Positions 50,278 through 61,604 are shown, counted from the stretch's first letter. The stretch is 64,000 bases of DNA from Streptomyces lichenis (GCF_023218175.1 NZ_JALPTH010000025.1:52384-116383), one strand, 5' to 3'. A program made the numbers and translations. The notes: generated from the letters alone by a model not told the origin.

Positions 50278-50445
50278 GCGTGCTCCTTCGGAGGCAATCG
50301 AAAGACAGGGGGGAGGGGCTGGGAAACGGAGACGCCGGTGTCCGGCGCCCGCCACGAGGACGGGCGCCGGACACCGGCAGGGGCAGGGGCGGGCGCCGGG
50401 AGAGCACCACGCCCGAGCGGGCGGGCGCCGGGGAGCGCCGCGCCC

Positions 50446-51027
50446 TTACGCGTACGACTTGTCCTTCATGATCCAGGTCGCCAGCGTGGAGCTGCCCTCC
50501 ACGGCCAGGGCGGTGAAGGTGACACCGAGCTTCAGCGCGCCGGTGCGGGTCAGCGCGATCTCCTCGGTCTCGGTCACCTGGCCGCGCGGGATGACGAAGC
50601 GGTAGGTGACGTCGGAGCCGTCCTTGAACTCGATGCCGAGCTGACGCTCGTCCTTCTGCGGCTCCGCGCCCATGGCGAAGCTGTAGGTGTCGGTCACACC
50701 GGCGCCGCCGACCGAGGTGACGGCGCCACCGCCCATGAAGAACGGCAGCGTGTCCTTGTTGAACTGGAGCAGCTGGAACTTCACGGTCAGGTCGCGGTCG
50801 GAGTAGATGAACCGGGCCGGGCTGACGGACTGCCAGGTGTCGACCGGGTCGATCTTGTCCTTCTTGTTGAACTTGATGCCGTCGGTGCTGGTGTAGCCGA
50901 GCTCCGTCCAGCCGGCCGCCCACTCCTCGGTGGTGTTCTTCGGGGCGGCCGGCGGGGTGGCGCCGGTCGCGGCGACGAGGATGCGACCGGTGCCCGCGAC
51001 GCGGATCTGGCTTCCGTTGTTCGGCAT
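50446..51027 (-). CDS. Major tail tube protein
   Basis: The 193-aa protein starts at ATG 51027 after AAGGAG. The sequence pattern is that of siphophage tube proteins: an N-terminal arm (RVAGTGRILVAATGATPP), beta strands including ARFIYSDRDLTVKFQLLQFN, and a C-terminal YRFVIPRGQVTETEEIALTR. It would polymerise as hexameric rings around the tape measure. Confidence 0.8.
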   Translation of the reverse strand: MPNNGSQIRVAGTGRILVAATGATPPAAPKNTTEEWAAGWTELGYTSTDGIKFNKKDKIDPVDTWQSVSPARFIYSDRDLTVKFQLLQFNKDTLPFFMGGGAVTSVGGAGVTDTYSFAMGAEPQKDERQLGIEFKDGSDVTYRFVIPRGQVTETEEIALTRTGALKLGVTFTALAVEGSSTLATWIMKDKSYA

Positions 51028-51182
51028 GGGGACTCCTTCTGGGGAGGGTTGGTGTGAGGCGGTTGCCGGCATGCCGGCGGCGCCGCCGGCATGGCGAAGG
51101 CCCCGCCGCGGGTGCAGTGGGGCCGGTTCGGGGTGTGCTCGCTCCACGGTTCCCGGGTGGTTCCGGGACGCCGTGGGGCGCG

Positions 51183-51587
51183 TCAGGACGCCGGGCGGAT
51201 GGAGAGCCGGACGGTGGAGAGGTAGCGGTTGGCGTTCGGCCGGTTGTACTCCGGCAGCCAGCGCGGCCCGTCCGCCTCCACCACCTCGGTGACGGCGGCG
51301 GAGCCGTAGACCGTGCCGGCGGCCTGGAGCAGCGCGGCGCGGGCGGCGAGGGCCACCGTGTGGGCGGCGGTCTTGTCCGGCCCGTAGACCTCCAGGTCCA
51401 CCAGCGGCCGGTCCAGATGGAGGTCGTCCACCCAGGCTCCGCCGACGCGGGAGACCAGGACGGTCCGCTGGGTGCCGTCGAAGCCGGCGGGCGGCCGGTT
51501 GTCGACGGTGACACCGGTCAGTTCCGGCCGGTCGCGGAGGTGGTCGACCACCAGCCGCTCCACGTCCGGGAAGGCGAGTGGGCTCAC
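51183..51587 (-). CDS. Tail terminator protein
   Basis: The 134-aa protein starts at GTG 51587 after AGGGAG. It reads DVERLVVDHLRDRPELTGVTV, then LVDLEVYGPDKTAAHTVALAARAALLQAAG, and ends with RYLSTVRLSIRP. This is the pattern of the gp U/gp10-like terminators that cap the head-proximal end of the tube. It is the first gene of the minus-strand tail operon. No head-joining genes precede it. Confidence 0.75.
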   Translation of the reverse strand: MSPLAFPDVERLVVDHLRDRPELTGVTVDNRPPAGFDGTQRTVLVSRVGGAWVDDLHLDRPLVDLEVYGPDKTAAHTVALAARAALLQAAGTVYGSAAVTEVVEADGPRWLPEYNRPNANRYLSTVRLSIRPAS

Positions 51588-51730
51588 ATGGACGCTCCCT
51601 TCGGGTGCGGTGCGGGAGTACGCGTACGGGCAGGCGAACGGGTCGCCGCAGGGGGTACGCGTACCGGTGCGGGAAACACGAAGCGGCAGACGCCGTCCCG
51701 GTCACCGGGCACAGCTCTGCCGCTGCTCCC

Positions 51731-51759
51731 AGTGTGATCGGGCGTCGCGGCCGTCGCAA
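51731..51759 (-). promoter_or_regulatory. Possible promoter of the tail operon
   Basis: On the minus strand TTGCGA (51759-51754) and CACACT (51736-51731) are 17 nt apart, about 140 bases before the tail terminator gene. The -10 is a poor match. The surrounding 51588-51904 interval is otherwise non-coding. Confidence 0.4.
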
Positions 51760-51801
51760 CCAACTCCGTCCGGGGCATCGGCTGCGCTACTCTCGCTACT
51801 C

Positions 51802-51815
51802 CGAACAAACGTTCG
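51802..51815. promoter_or_regulatory. LexA (SOS) box
   Basis: The sequence CGAAC-AAAC-GTTCG is a perfect inverted repeat and matches the actinobacterial LexA box (CGAAC-N4-GTTCG). It lies in the divergent region between the tail operon (starting 51587, minus) and the small plus-strand gene at 51905. It suggests induction by DNA damage. Which promoter it covers is not resolved. Confidence 0.7.
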
Positions 51816-51904
51816 ACAGGCTGTTCGGCTCGCCCGAGGAGCGTCGAACCACAGCGTGGAACGCACGGAGGAATCCGACGGGACCTGTGAGGAGCGGTGC
51901 AGAG

Positions 51905-52261
51905 GTGCGCGGAGAAGAAGAGCAGCACGAGCGGGCCGGCTGGGAGGAAGCGGAACCGGTACGTGCGCGGCAGCGCCTGGCGGACGTGGTGGCCGCGGCC
52001 GTGGAGGTGGCGGCCGAGAGCGCCCAGGCCGGTACGTACACCAGTGGAACGGCCCGTGTGCTCACGGCCGTCGTGGTCAAGGCCGGCACCCGCCTCGCCG
52101 TCGACGCCGAGGCGCGGGGCTTCTCCCTCGGCTGGCGCGAGGCCGTCGGGGCAGTCGGCGTGACGGCCCCCGACCGCCCCGCCCCCACCCCGCCCGCGCC
52201 CGTCTTCCCCATCCGCGCCAGGCCGGAGGCCGAGCCGCCCGACCGGCCCGAACACACCTGA
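51905..52261 (+). CDS. Small protein of unknown function next to the SOS box
   Basis: A 118-aa frame starts at GTG 51905; GTG 51887 is an alternative in frame. The central region (RQRLADVVAAAVEVAAESAQ, then TARVLTAVVVKAGTRLAVD) is helical and Ala/Val-rich; the end is Pro-rich. I do not recognise it. Position downstream of the LexA box makes it a candidate activator, antirepressor or damage-response protein of the cluster. Confidence 0.55.
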   Translation: MRGEEEQHERAGWEEAEPVRARQRLADVVAAAVEVAAESAQAGTYTSGTARVLTAVVVKAGTRLAVDAEARGFSLGWREAVGAVGVTAPDRPAPTPPAPVFPIRARPEAEPPDRPEHT

Positions 52262-52397
52262 GCTCCGGTGCGTGTACGGCGACGCGCGGACATGACGGCG
52301 CCGGGGCGCCGCGTCACCCTGAGGGAACGCGGCGCCCCGGCGCCGTGGTCGTCCATGTGCTCGTAGTGGTCGTCTGCGTGCGGGCCAGGGGGCCGGC

Positions 52398-52619
52398 TCA
52401 GCCCGTACCGCTCGATCGGGTACGCCCCGGTCGGCGGCGTGCCGAACGCTCCGCGGCGAACACGTCCTCCAGCCGGTACAGCTGCGCCCGGCCGCGTCGG
52501 CCCGCCGGTGACAGCCGTCCCAGCTGCACCCACTTGCGGATGGTGGCGGGCAGGACCCCCGCCTCCTGGGCGGCCAGATCGCCGGTCACCAGCGGGGCGC
52601 CGGTCAAAGCGCCGTTCAC
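52398..52619 (-). CDS. Small MerR/excisionase-type HTH protein
   Basis: The 73-aa protein starts at GTG 52619, overlapping the upstream stop (GTGA). GDLAAQEAGVLPATIRKWVQ and YRLEDVFAAE form a winged HTH like that of MerR-type and excisionase-like proteins. It is likely a DNA-binding regulator of the tail cluster. Confidence 0.75.
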   Translation of the reverse strand: MNGALTGAPLVTGDLAAQEAGVLPATIRKWVQLGRLSPAGRRGRAQLYRLEDVFAAERSARRRPGRTRSSGTG

Positions 52620-53455
52620 CGGCCCCCTCCGGAGACCGTGCCGGCCGCGGCGGCGGGCGCCTCCAGTCGCGCGGCGATCTCGGCAAGCGGCAGGCCGGCC
52701 GCCTCCGCCAGCTCCGGCCAGGTGCTCTCGGCCCAGACGTGCCGGAAGGCCGGGTCGGTCGCGCAGTCGCACTCCGGCCCGCCGCAGCGGCAGCCGGGGT
52801 TGACGCAGACCACGGCCCGGCTCACCGGGAAGGCCCGCAGCGACACCGACTCGCACCAGGGGCAGCGCCCCGGCAGCCGCACCATCGTCTCGGCCTCGCC
52901 CAGCGCCCGCCCGCAGCGCCGCGCCATCCGCCGCAGCTCATCGCGGACATGCCGGGCGAGGGTGGCGTCCTCCGCGATCCGGCCGAGCAGCGCGCCGATT
53001 CGGGCGAGCCGCTGCGGGACGTCCGCGCGCCGGGGCCGCCCCAGGCCCAGCCGGTCGTAGACCGCCTCCTCCAGCTCGATCACCCCGTCGCTGACGTCCC
53101 GGATGGCGTCCGAGACATGGAGCCGGATCGGGGCCGCGCCGTATCCGGGGACGGCCAGGCCGTGGCGCTGCTCGTTGAGCAGCGCCTCGCGCCGCTCCTC
53201 CCGCCGGAGCGCCGACCGCTCCGCCAGGTCGGGTACGAGCGGCGCGTGCCGCGTCGACGGCGCCCCGCGGCGCCCGGGGGCCGGGGCGAGCTCGGTGTGC
53301 AGCTCGGGGAACTGCCGGGCCAGCGCGGTGATCCAGAGTGCGGCGTCCCGCGCGATCGCTAGGCCGTCGGCGGGGTCGCGCCGGGCGGCCGGCTGTCCGT
53401 TCGCCGCCGTCCTCGGCCTGGGCGGGCCGGCCGGGCGGTCGGTGGTGTCGTTCAT
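52616..53455 (-). CDS. Cys-rich zinc-ribbon protein of the cluster's regulatory segment
   Basis: The 279-aa protein starts at ATG 53455 after GGGAG. Residues 110-190 are helical. Cys198/201 (CPWC) and a dense set at 217-231 (Cys217, 222, 224, 229, 231) form a zinc-binding knuckle. Residues 244-266 (STWPELAEAAGLPLAEIAARLE, in part) resemble an HTH. I recognise no named family. It is coupled to the small HTH gene. Confidence 0.65.
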   Translation of the reverse strand: MNDTTDRPAGPPRPRTAANGQPAARRDPADGLAIARDAALWITALARQFPELHTELAPAPGRRGAPSTRHAPLVPDLAERSALRREERREALLNEQRHGLAVPGYGAAPIRLHVSDAIRDVSDGVIELEEAVYDRLGLGRPRRADVPQRLARIGALLGRIAEDATLARHVRDELRRMARRCGRALGEAETMVRLPGRCPWCESVSLRAFPVSRAVVCVNPGCRCGGPECDCATDPAFRHVWAESTWPELAEAAGLPLAEIAARLEAPAAAAGTVSGGGR

Positions 53456-53568
53456 GAGGGGGCTCCCTTCGGGGTCGGGACGAGGGCGGAACGGACGCCG
53501 TACGCGGGTGGGCGGTGGTGTGGCACGCGGGCCGGCGGCGTCGGCGATCAGCGAGGGCGGCAGAGGGC

Positions 53569-54078
53569 TCACGCCACCCGCCCGGACGGCGCGGCCGCCG
53601 GCCCCGGCCGGGCCCCGCCCCGTTCCACCGTCGCCGTCGCCGCCGCCTGGCCCTGCCCGGTCCGCTCCGTCCGTTCCATCCGTTCCGTCCGCTCGATCCG
53701 TTCGGTCTGTCCGGAGCCGCCGCCGCCGGCCGCGCGGCGGGCCCCGGCCAGGCGGCGGGCGCGGGCCGAGCGGCCGCGGCCGAGGTCGACGGGGCGTCCG
53801 TTGTGCCAGAGCCGTCCCGCGCTGACTCCGTCGAACCAGGTGTGCGACGGGTCGACTATCGCCTCGCACTCCCGGGTGACGGGGCAGCGGGCGCAGGCGA
53901 GCAGGGCGGGGGCGGCGTCGGAGGCCCGCCGGGCGAAGACGATGTCCGGCGCCATCCCGGCACAGGCCGCCTCGGCGTACCAGCCGAGGTCGGCAGGCGG
54001 GCGCCCCGCGTCCGGCGCCGTCCCTGGGGACGCCGGCTGCGGAGCCCGGTCGGTGGACGGTGAATGGCTGACAGGCAT
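53569..54078 (-). CDS. WhiB-like iron-sulfur transcription factor
   Basis: The 169-aa protein starts at ATG 54078; an ATG 54099 lies further upstream. The [4Fe-4S] ligands are Cys39, Cys62, Cys65 and Cys71 with canonical spacing (C-x22-C-x2-C-x5-C). The G(V/I)WGG turn is altered to GVSAGRLW and is followed by an Arg-rich AT-hook-like region. The C-terminal 60 residues are low complexity (TERIERTERMERTERT). WhiB proteins are actinobacterial and carried by some actinophages. It likely controls this cluster and is divergent from the XRE gene. Confidence 0.85.
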   Translation of the reverse strand: MPVSHSPSTDRAPQPASPGTAPDAGRPPADLGWYAEAACAGMAPDIVFARRASDAAPALLACARCPVTRECEAIVDPSHTWFDGVSAGRLWHNGRPVDLGRGRSARARRLAGARRAAGGGGSGQTERIERTERMERTERTGQGQAAATATVERGGARPGPAAAPSGRVA

Positions 54079-54147
54079 GACAGGACCCCCCTGATGCACG
54101 TACGAACACTTGAGCGATTCATTCGTTGCGCGTTCGCACTTTCACAT

Positions 54148-54236
54148 GTTGCGAGCGTGCGCGCAACCACGTGATCGCGCGGTGTAATGGCCGAGAATCG
54201 GTGCAACTTCCGGTACTTGATTGCGCGGAAGCGCAA
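54148..54236. promoter_or_regulatory. Two operator-like palindromes between whiB-like and XRE genes
   Basis: The inverted repeat at 54148-54167 has arms GTTGCG and CGCAAC. The repeat at 54221-54236 is perfect: TTGCGC-GGAA-GCGCAA. Extra half sites occur near 54125 (GTTGCGCG) and 54201 (GTGCAAC). They are the expected targets of the XRE repressor. This stretch is also noticeably lower in GC than its surroundings. Confidence 0.7.
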
Positions 54237-54286
54237 CTGTGTGCGTGCAAGCGCGATACTGTGGTGCCGCCCGAAGGGAGGCCCCG

Positions 54287-54763
54287 ATGTCTGCCAGCGA
54301 TCCGGAAACGTTCACCGCATGGATTCAGGAGGTGATCCGCCGCCAGGGGTACGACATCGACAGCCCGCGCGGCGGTGGCAAGTCCCGTCTCGCGGACGAG
54401 GCGGGAGTGCACCGGGCGGCGATCACCCGGCTGCTCCAGGGTCAGGGCACACCTGACCTGGAGACCATGCGCCGCCTCGCCCATGTCCTCCGTGTCCCCG
54501 TACGCGACATGCTGGTCCGATCCGGCCGCCTGGCCGAGGAGGATCTGCCGCTGCCCAAGCTGCCCGAGCACACGCCGCTCGCCGACGAGCCGCGGCCGGC
54601 CCGGCTCACCCTGGAACAGGCCGCCGCGGCGCTGGGGGTGCCGGCGGACCAGCGGGAGATGTTCATCCGCGTCGCCGGCCAGTTCCTCCCCGACTGGGAG
54701 AGTGCGGCGGGTCGGGGCGAGCTCGGGGCGGCGGATCACGCCAAGAAGTCCCGCCGGGCCTGA
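54287..54763 (+). CDS. XRE-family HTH regulator
   Basis: The 158-aa protein starts at ATG 54287 after GGGAGG. The HTH lies at residues 25-75 (GKSRLADEAGVHRAAITRLL, TPDLETMRRLAHVLRVPVRDML in pieces). The C-terminal half is an effector-like region with no peptidase motif, so it is not a self-cleaving CI-type repressor. It probably represses the divergent whiB-like gene and itself. Confidence 0.85.
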   Translation: MSASDPETFTAWIQEVIRRQGYDIDSPRGGGKSRLADEAGVHRAAITRLLQGQGTPDLETMRRLAHVLRVPVRDMLVRSGRLAEEDLPLPKLPEHTPLADEPRPARLTLEQAAAALGVPADQREMFIRVAGQFLPDWESAAGRGELGAADHAKKSRRA

Positions 54764-54914
54764 CCGGGCGTTCTCGTAAGCTGGGCGGGCCCGTTTCGAG
54801 GGAAGGGGCGGGTGCTCCGGACTCCGTTGTCTCGCGGAATCTCGCGGAACGCCCCGAGGCGGGTCGTCCCGAGCCGCCGGAACCGACGGCGCCGGGCTGC
54901 GAGAGAGAGGGCTC

Positions 54915-55886
54915 ATGGTCGAGAGCGAGCACCGCTCCCGGCCCAGCGGTGACGAGCGCGGCGGAGGCGCCGACCCGGTACCCGGTCCGCGGCGCACCCG
55001 CGCCGGGCAGCCCGAGCGCCTCGACCGGCCCGAGTGCCGCGAGTCCCGGAGCCCGGACGCGTCCCGTGCCTCCGCTCCGTCGCGCGGACTGCCCGAACCT
55101 GTTCCCGACCTGGCGGCCTTTCTGGCCCGCCTCGGCCGCTACCTCCAGGACCACGAGCCCGAGGAGGTCGTCGTCCTGCTGCGTGAAGAGCTGTCCCGCC
55201 GCGAGTTCCAGGCGTACGTCAACGGATGGCGGGACGCCGCCGACGAGTACGAGCCCGCGCTGGAGGAGGCCCGCCGGATCGCCCAGGGGCGCAGGCTGCG
55301 CCTGGTCGGCCGGACGCCGGGGCAGTCCGCGGTCATCCCGTTTCCGCAGGACCGCTGGGGCCCGGACGAGACCGCGACCGGGGCCGGTGCGCCGCCGGTG
55401 CCGGGCAAGGAGGCCACGGCGCCACCGCGGAACGGCCGCGCCGGCGGACCGGCCGAGCCCGGAGCCGTACGGGAGGCCGGCGGCCCGGACGCCCCCGGAA
55501 CCCGCCCTTCCGGCGGCTCGTCGCAGCCGAGTCCGCACCGGGAACCGGACCAGGAACCGCCCCGGGAACCGGATCGGCACCGGGAGCCGCACCGGCGCCC
55601 GCCCTTGGGCCCGTCCGCTCCCGGCTCCGCCCCCGCCGCCGAGCCCGCCCCGGACCCGGCGGAGCCGGCCATCCGCCCCGTACTCGTCCCCAAGCGGCGC
55701 GCCTCCCGGGTGCCCACCATCCCCCGCCTCACCACCAGCCGGGCAGCCCGTCACGAGCGCCCCGACCCGCCGGCCGGCCCCGAACACCCGGCGCCCGACC
55801 CGGGCCCTGCCCCGTCAGCCGACTCCGAGACCCCCGACCCCGAGCGGCCGGGCTCCGCCTCGGGCGAGGCCCACCCGCCCCCGTGA
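54915..55886 (+). CDS. Conserved hypothetical protein with Pro-rich tail
   Basis: The 323-aa protein starts at ATG 54915. Residues 62-140 are a folded helical core (DLAAFLARLGRYLQDHEPEE, VVVLLREELSRREFQAYVNG). The remaining two thirds are Pro/Arg/Glu-rich and low in complexity. I do not recognise it. It lies between the tail cluster and rpsL and may belong to either the core region or the island. Confidence 0.6.
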   Translation: MVESEHRSRPSGDERGGGADPVPGPRRTRAGQPERLDRPECRESRSPDASRASAPSRGLPEPVPDLAAFLARLGRYLQDHEPEEVVVLLREELSRREFQAYVNGWRDAADEYEPALEEARRIAQGRRLRLVGRTPGQSAVIPFPQDRWGPDETATGAGAPPVPGKEATAPPRNGRAGGPAEPGAVREAGGPDAPGTRPSGGSSQPSPHREPDQEPPREPDRHREPHRRPPLGPSAPGSAPAAEPAPDPAEPAIRPVLVPKRRASRVPTIPRLTTSRAARHERPDPPAGPEHPAPDPGPAPSADSETPDPERPGSASGEAHPPP

Positions 55887-55995
55887 CGGCGACACCGCCG
55901 CGCTGTCACCCGCCGCCCCGGCGTCCCGAGACCCCGTACCGGGCGCCAGTCCCCGGGCGAACGAACCGTCCGCTGGGTGGGCATGGTCATTTGTT

Positions 55996-56024
55996 TTGAC
56001 CCAGGTCCATACGGTAGGTACGCT
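55996..56024 (+). promoter_or_regulatory. Promoter of the rpsL-rpsG-fusA-tuf operon
   Basis: TTGACC (55996-56001) and TACGCT (56019-56024) have a 17-nt spacer, a good vegetative promoter. The 331-base gap from 55887 to 56217 has no gene; the leader before rpsL is about 185 nt. Confidence 0.8.
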
Positions 56025-56217
56025 CAGACCTTGTGCCTGGGGTGTGCCTGGGCTCGTGTGCGTGTCCTCAGCCGCACGGCGAGCCGGTCACGGCCACCGC
56101 GATCCGCGCCTCCTCCGCTTGACCGGGGAAGTCCGCGGTATCCGACACACCCGACCGCGTGGGTCGGTGACGTTCCAGGTTAGCTTCACTACACGGCACA
56201 CAGAAACCGGAGAAGTA

Positions 56218-56589
56218 GTGCCTACGATCCAGCAGCTGGTCCGCAAGGGCCGGCAGGACAAGGTCGAGAAGAACAAGACGCCCGCACTGGAGGGTTCGCC
56301 CCAGCGCCGCGGCGTCTGCACGCGTGTGTTCACGACCACCCCGAAGAAGCCGAACTCGGCCCTGCGTAAGGTCGCGCGTGTGCGTCTGACCAGCGGCATC
56401 GAGGTCACGGCCTACATCCCGGGTGAGGGACACAACCTGCAGGAGCACTCCATCGTGCTCGTGCGTGGTGGCCGTGTGAAGGACCTGCCGGGTGTTCGCT
56501 ACAAGATCATCCGCGGCTCGCTGGACACCCAGGGTGTCAAGAACCGCAAGCAGGCCCGCAGCCGCTACGGCGCCAAGAAGGAGAAGTAA
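56218..56589 (+). CDS. rpsL: 30S ribosomal protein S12
   Basis: The 123-aa protein starts at GTG 56218 after GGAGAAG. It contains TTTPKKPNSALRKVARVRL with Lys43 and RVKDLPGVRYK with Lys88, both wild type, so no streptomycin-resistance change is seen. It is the first gene of the str operon. Confidence 0.98.
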   Translation: MPTIQQLVRKGRQDKVEKNKTPALEGSPQRRGVCTRVFTTTPKKPNSALRKVARVRLTSGIEVTAYIPGEGHNLQEHSIVLVRGGRVKDLPGVRYKIIRGSLDTQGVKNRKQARSRYGAKKEK

Positions 56590-56591
56590 GA

Positions 56592-57062
56592 ATGCCTCGT
56601 AAGGGCCCCGCCCCGAAGCGCCCGGTCATCATCGACCCGGTCTACGGCTCTCCTCTGGTGACCTCGCTCATCAACAAGCTCCTCCTGAACGGCAAGCGCT
56701 CCACCGCCGAGCGCATCGTCTACGGCGCCATGGAAGGCCTCCGCGAGAAGACCGGCAACGACCCGGTCATCACGCTGAAGCGCGCGCTGGAGAACGTCAA
56801 GCCGTCGCTCGAGGTCAAGTCCCGCCGTGTCGGTGGCGCCACGTACCAGGTGCCGATCGAGGTCAAGCCCGGTCGCGCCTCCACGCTCGCGCTGCGCTGG
56901 CTCGTCGGCTACTCCCGCGCCCGTCGCGAGAAGACCATGACCGAGCGCCTCATGAACGAGCTGCTGGACGCCTCGAACGGCCTCGGCGCCTCGGTCAAGA
57001 AGCGCGAGGACACGCACAAGATGGCCGAGTCCAACAAGGCCTTCGCGCACTACCGCTGGTAG
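56592..57062 (+). CDS. rpsG: 30S ribosomal protein S7
   Basis: The 156-aa protein starts at ATG 56592, two bases after rpsL. It has typical S7 segments (VTSLINKLLLNGKRSTAERI, RRVGGATYQVPIEVKPGR). It nucleates assembly of the 30S head. Confidence 0.98.
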   Translation: MPRKGPAPKRPVIIDPVYGSPLVTSLINKLLLNGKRSTAERIVYGAMEGLREKTGNDPVITLKRALENVKPSLEVKSRRVGGATYQVPIEVKPGRASTLALRWLVGYSRARREKTMTERLMNELLDASNGLGASVKKREDTHKMAESNKAFAHYRW

Positions 57063-57101
57063 TCGCACCCCACATCGAGACCGAGAGAAGACTGAAGCCT
57101 T

Positions 57102-59228
<2,127 letters not shown>

Positions 59229-59374
59229 CCACCCAGGTACACGCCTTAGGCTTGACACCATGCGCCGGGGGCCCGGTCCCGAACCCGAGGCCGGCCCCGG
59301 CGGATGGCACCCCAGCAAAGATCACCTGGCGCCGATGAGTAAGGCGTACAGAACCACTCCACAGGAGGACCCCA

Positions 59375-60568
<1,194 letters not shown>

Positions 60569-60644
60569 TCCCGGCGGTCTGACCCCCGCGGCCCCGGCCG
60601 CGCGTGGCCCGACCGGACCTGGTAGCTCCTGCGAGCTGCGTGGA

Positions 60645-60672
60645 GGGCCCCGTACCGCGAGGTACGGGGCCC
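60645..60672 (+). terminator. Terminator after tuf
   Basis: Perfect 12-bp arms GGGCCCCGTACC and GGTACGGGGCCC with a GCGA tetraloop are followed by TTCGCC. Confidence 0.88.
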
Positions 60673-60710
60673 TTCGCCATGTGTACGACCGCCGAGGAGC
60701 GCTCCCTCGG

Positions 60711-61424
60711 CTACGCGTTCCGCGGCCGCCGGCGCGGTCTGGGGGCCAGGCCGTGCCAGATGCGGGCGGCCCTCGGTTCCTCGGCCACCCCGGTGGCGAC
60801 CAGCTCCGCGAGTACGGGGACCAGGTCCGCGTACCGGCCGTCCGCCGCGGACTTCAGCGCGGCGGCCAGCGCGCTCAGCACCGCGCCGCCGTGCGGTTGC
60901 CGGCTGTGGGTGATCGCGGCGAACGCCGCCAGCGGCAGGTCGCGCCCGGCGGCGACCGGGTCCAGGACGAGGGGGACGTTGTGCGGCCCGAGGGCCAGGC
61001 GCCGTACGGTGAGCGCCGCCCACTCGGGCGTCCCGATCCGCAGCGGCCCGGCCGCCCGGCGCGCGGTGCCGGTGTCCCGGCAGAGCGCCACCAGTACCGG
61101 CGGCAGCCGGTGGATCGCGTACAGCCGGGTCAGCTGGTGCCCCCAACTTCCCTGCCGGTCCGGCCCGTTGCCCCCGGTGGTGTCCAGGGCGAGCAGATAG
61201 CCGCCGTCCCCGCCGGGCCGCTCCATCCGCAGCAGCAGGTCGAAACCGCCACCCCGCCGCAGCAGCCGCACGCTCCCGGGCACGGGCAGGTGGACACCCA
61301 GCGTCCGGAAGGTCCGGACGAGCAGGGCCGGGTCGTCGGAGCACAACGGCCGGGCGGAGTGCTGCGGGGAGCGGGTGGGGGAGGGGAGAGGACCGGGCGG
61401 ACCGTCGCGATGCAGGGCTTCCAT
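60711..61424 (-). CDS. Degenerate Rpn-like (PD-(D/E)XK fold) protein
   Basis: The protein is 237 aa from ATG 61424; in-frame ATG 61448 is an alternative. Residues 30-165 follow the pattern of the Streptomyces family of Rpn/YhgA-like putative nucleases: FDLLLRM strand, LLALDTTG where active members have a Glu-rich EAQ-like motif, SWGHQLTRLYAIHRLPPVLVALCRD, then ARRAAGPLRIG and LGPHNVPLVLD. Asp62 is kept, but the EAQ is replaced by DTT, so catalysis is doubtful. Family assignment is by recalled pattern, without a search. Confidence 0.55.
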   Translation of the reverse strand: MEALHRDGPPGPLPSPTRSPQHSARPLCSDDPALLVRTFRTLGVHLPVPGSVRLLRRGGGFDLLLRMERPGGDGGYLLALDTTGGNGPDRQGSWGHQLTRLYAIHRLPPVLVALCRDTGTARRAAGPLRIGTPEWAALTVRRLALGPHNVPLVLDPVAAGRDLPLAAFAAITHSRQPHGGAVLSALAAALKSAADGRYADLVPVLAELVATGVAEEPRAARIWHGLAPRPRRRPRNA

Positions 61425-61452
61425 GCCCGGGACGGTAGGGGTGAGCATCGTT

Positions 61453-61464
61453 TGGCATATGCCA
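61453..61464. promoter_or_regulatory. Perfect 12-bp palindrome upstream of the Rpn-like gene
   Basis: TGGCATATGCCA lies 29 bases before the start of the minus-strand gene and overlaps its possible promoter. It is an AT-richer patch in very GC-rich DNA and looks like an operator. Confidence 0.45.
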
Positions 61465-61604
61465 TACGGGCATGCACCACCCGAAGGGATGGACGTACGC
61501 GCAGGTGTGCCACCGCCGGTGAGGTCCCGAACGGGAGGCCCACGCCCCTCCGGCCCCGGAAATCCCGGTGCGGCGCGCCCCGCCGACTGCCATGCTCCCC
61601 TCCG

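Noticed and set aside
41170..54763. Contractile injection system or R-type tailocin.
   Set aside because: There is no sheath, no baseplate wedge set, no spike with PAAR-like tip and no AAA+ ATPase. The chaperone frameshift and single tube protein fit a non-contractile tail.
41170..54763. Complete prophage.
   Set aside because: No integrase, terminase, portal, capsid, replication or attachment repeats could be seen on either side. All non-structural genes are regulators or lysis genes.
59252..59280. Separate tuf promoter from the TTGACA at 59252.
   Set aside because: No acceptable -10 lies 16-19 bases downstream, so it is only mentioned as a possibility.
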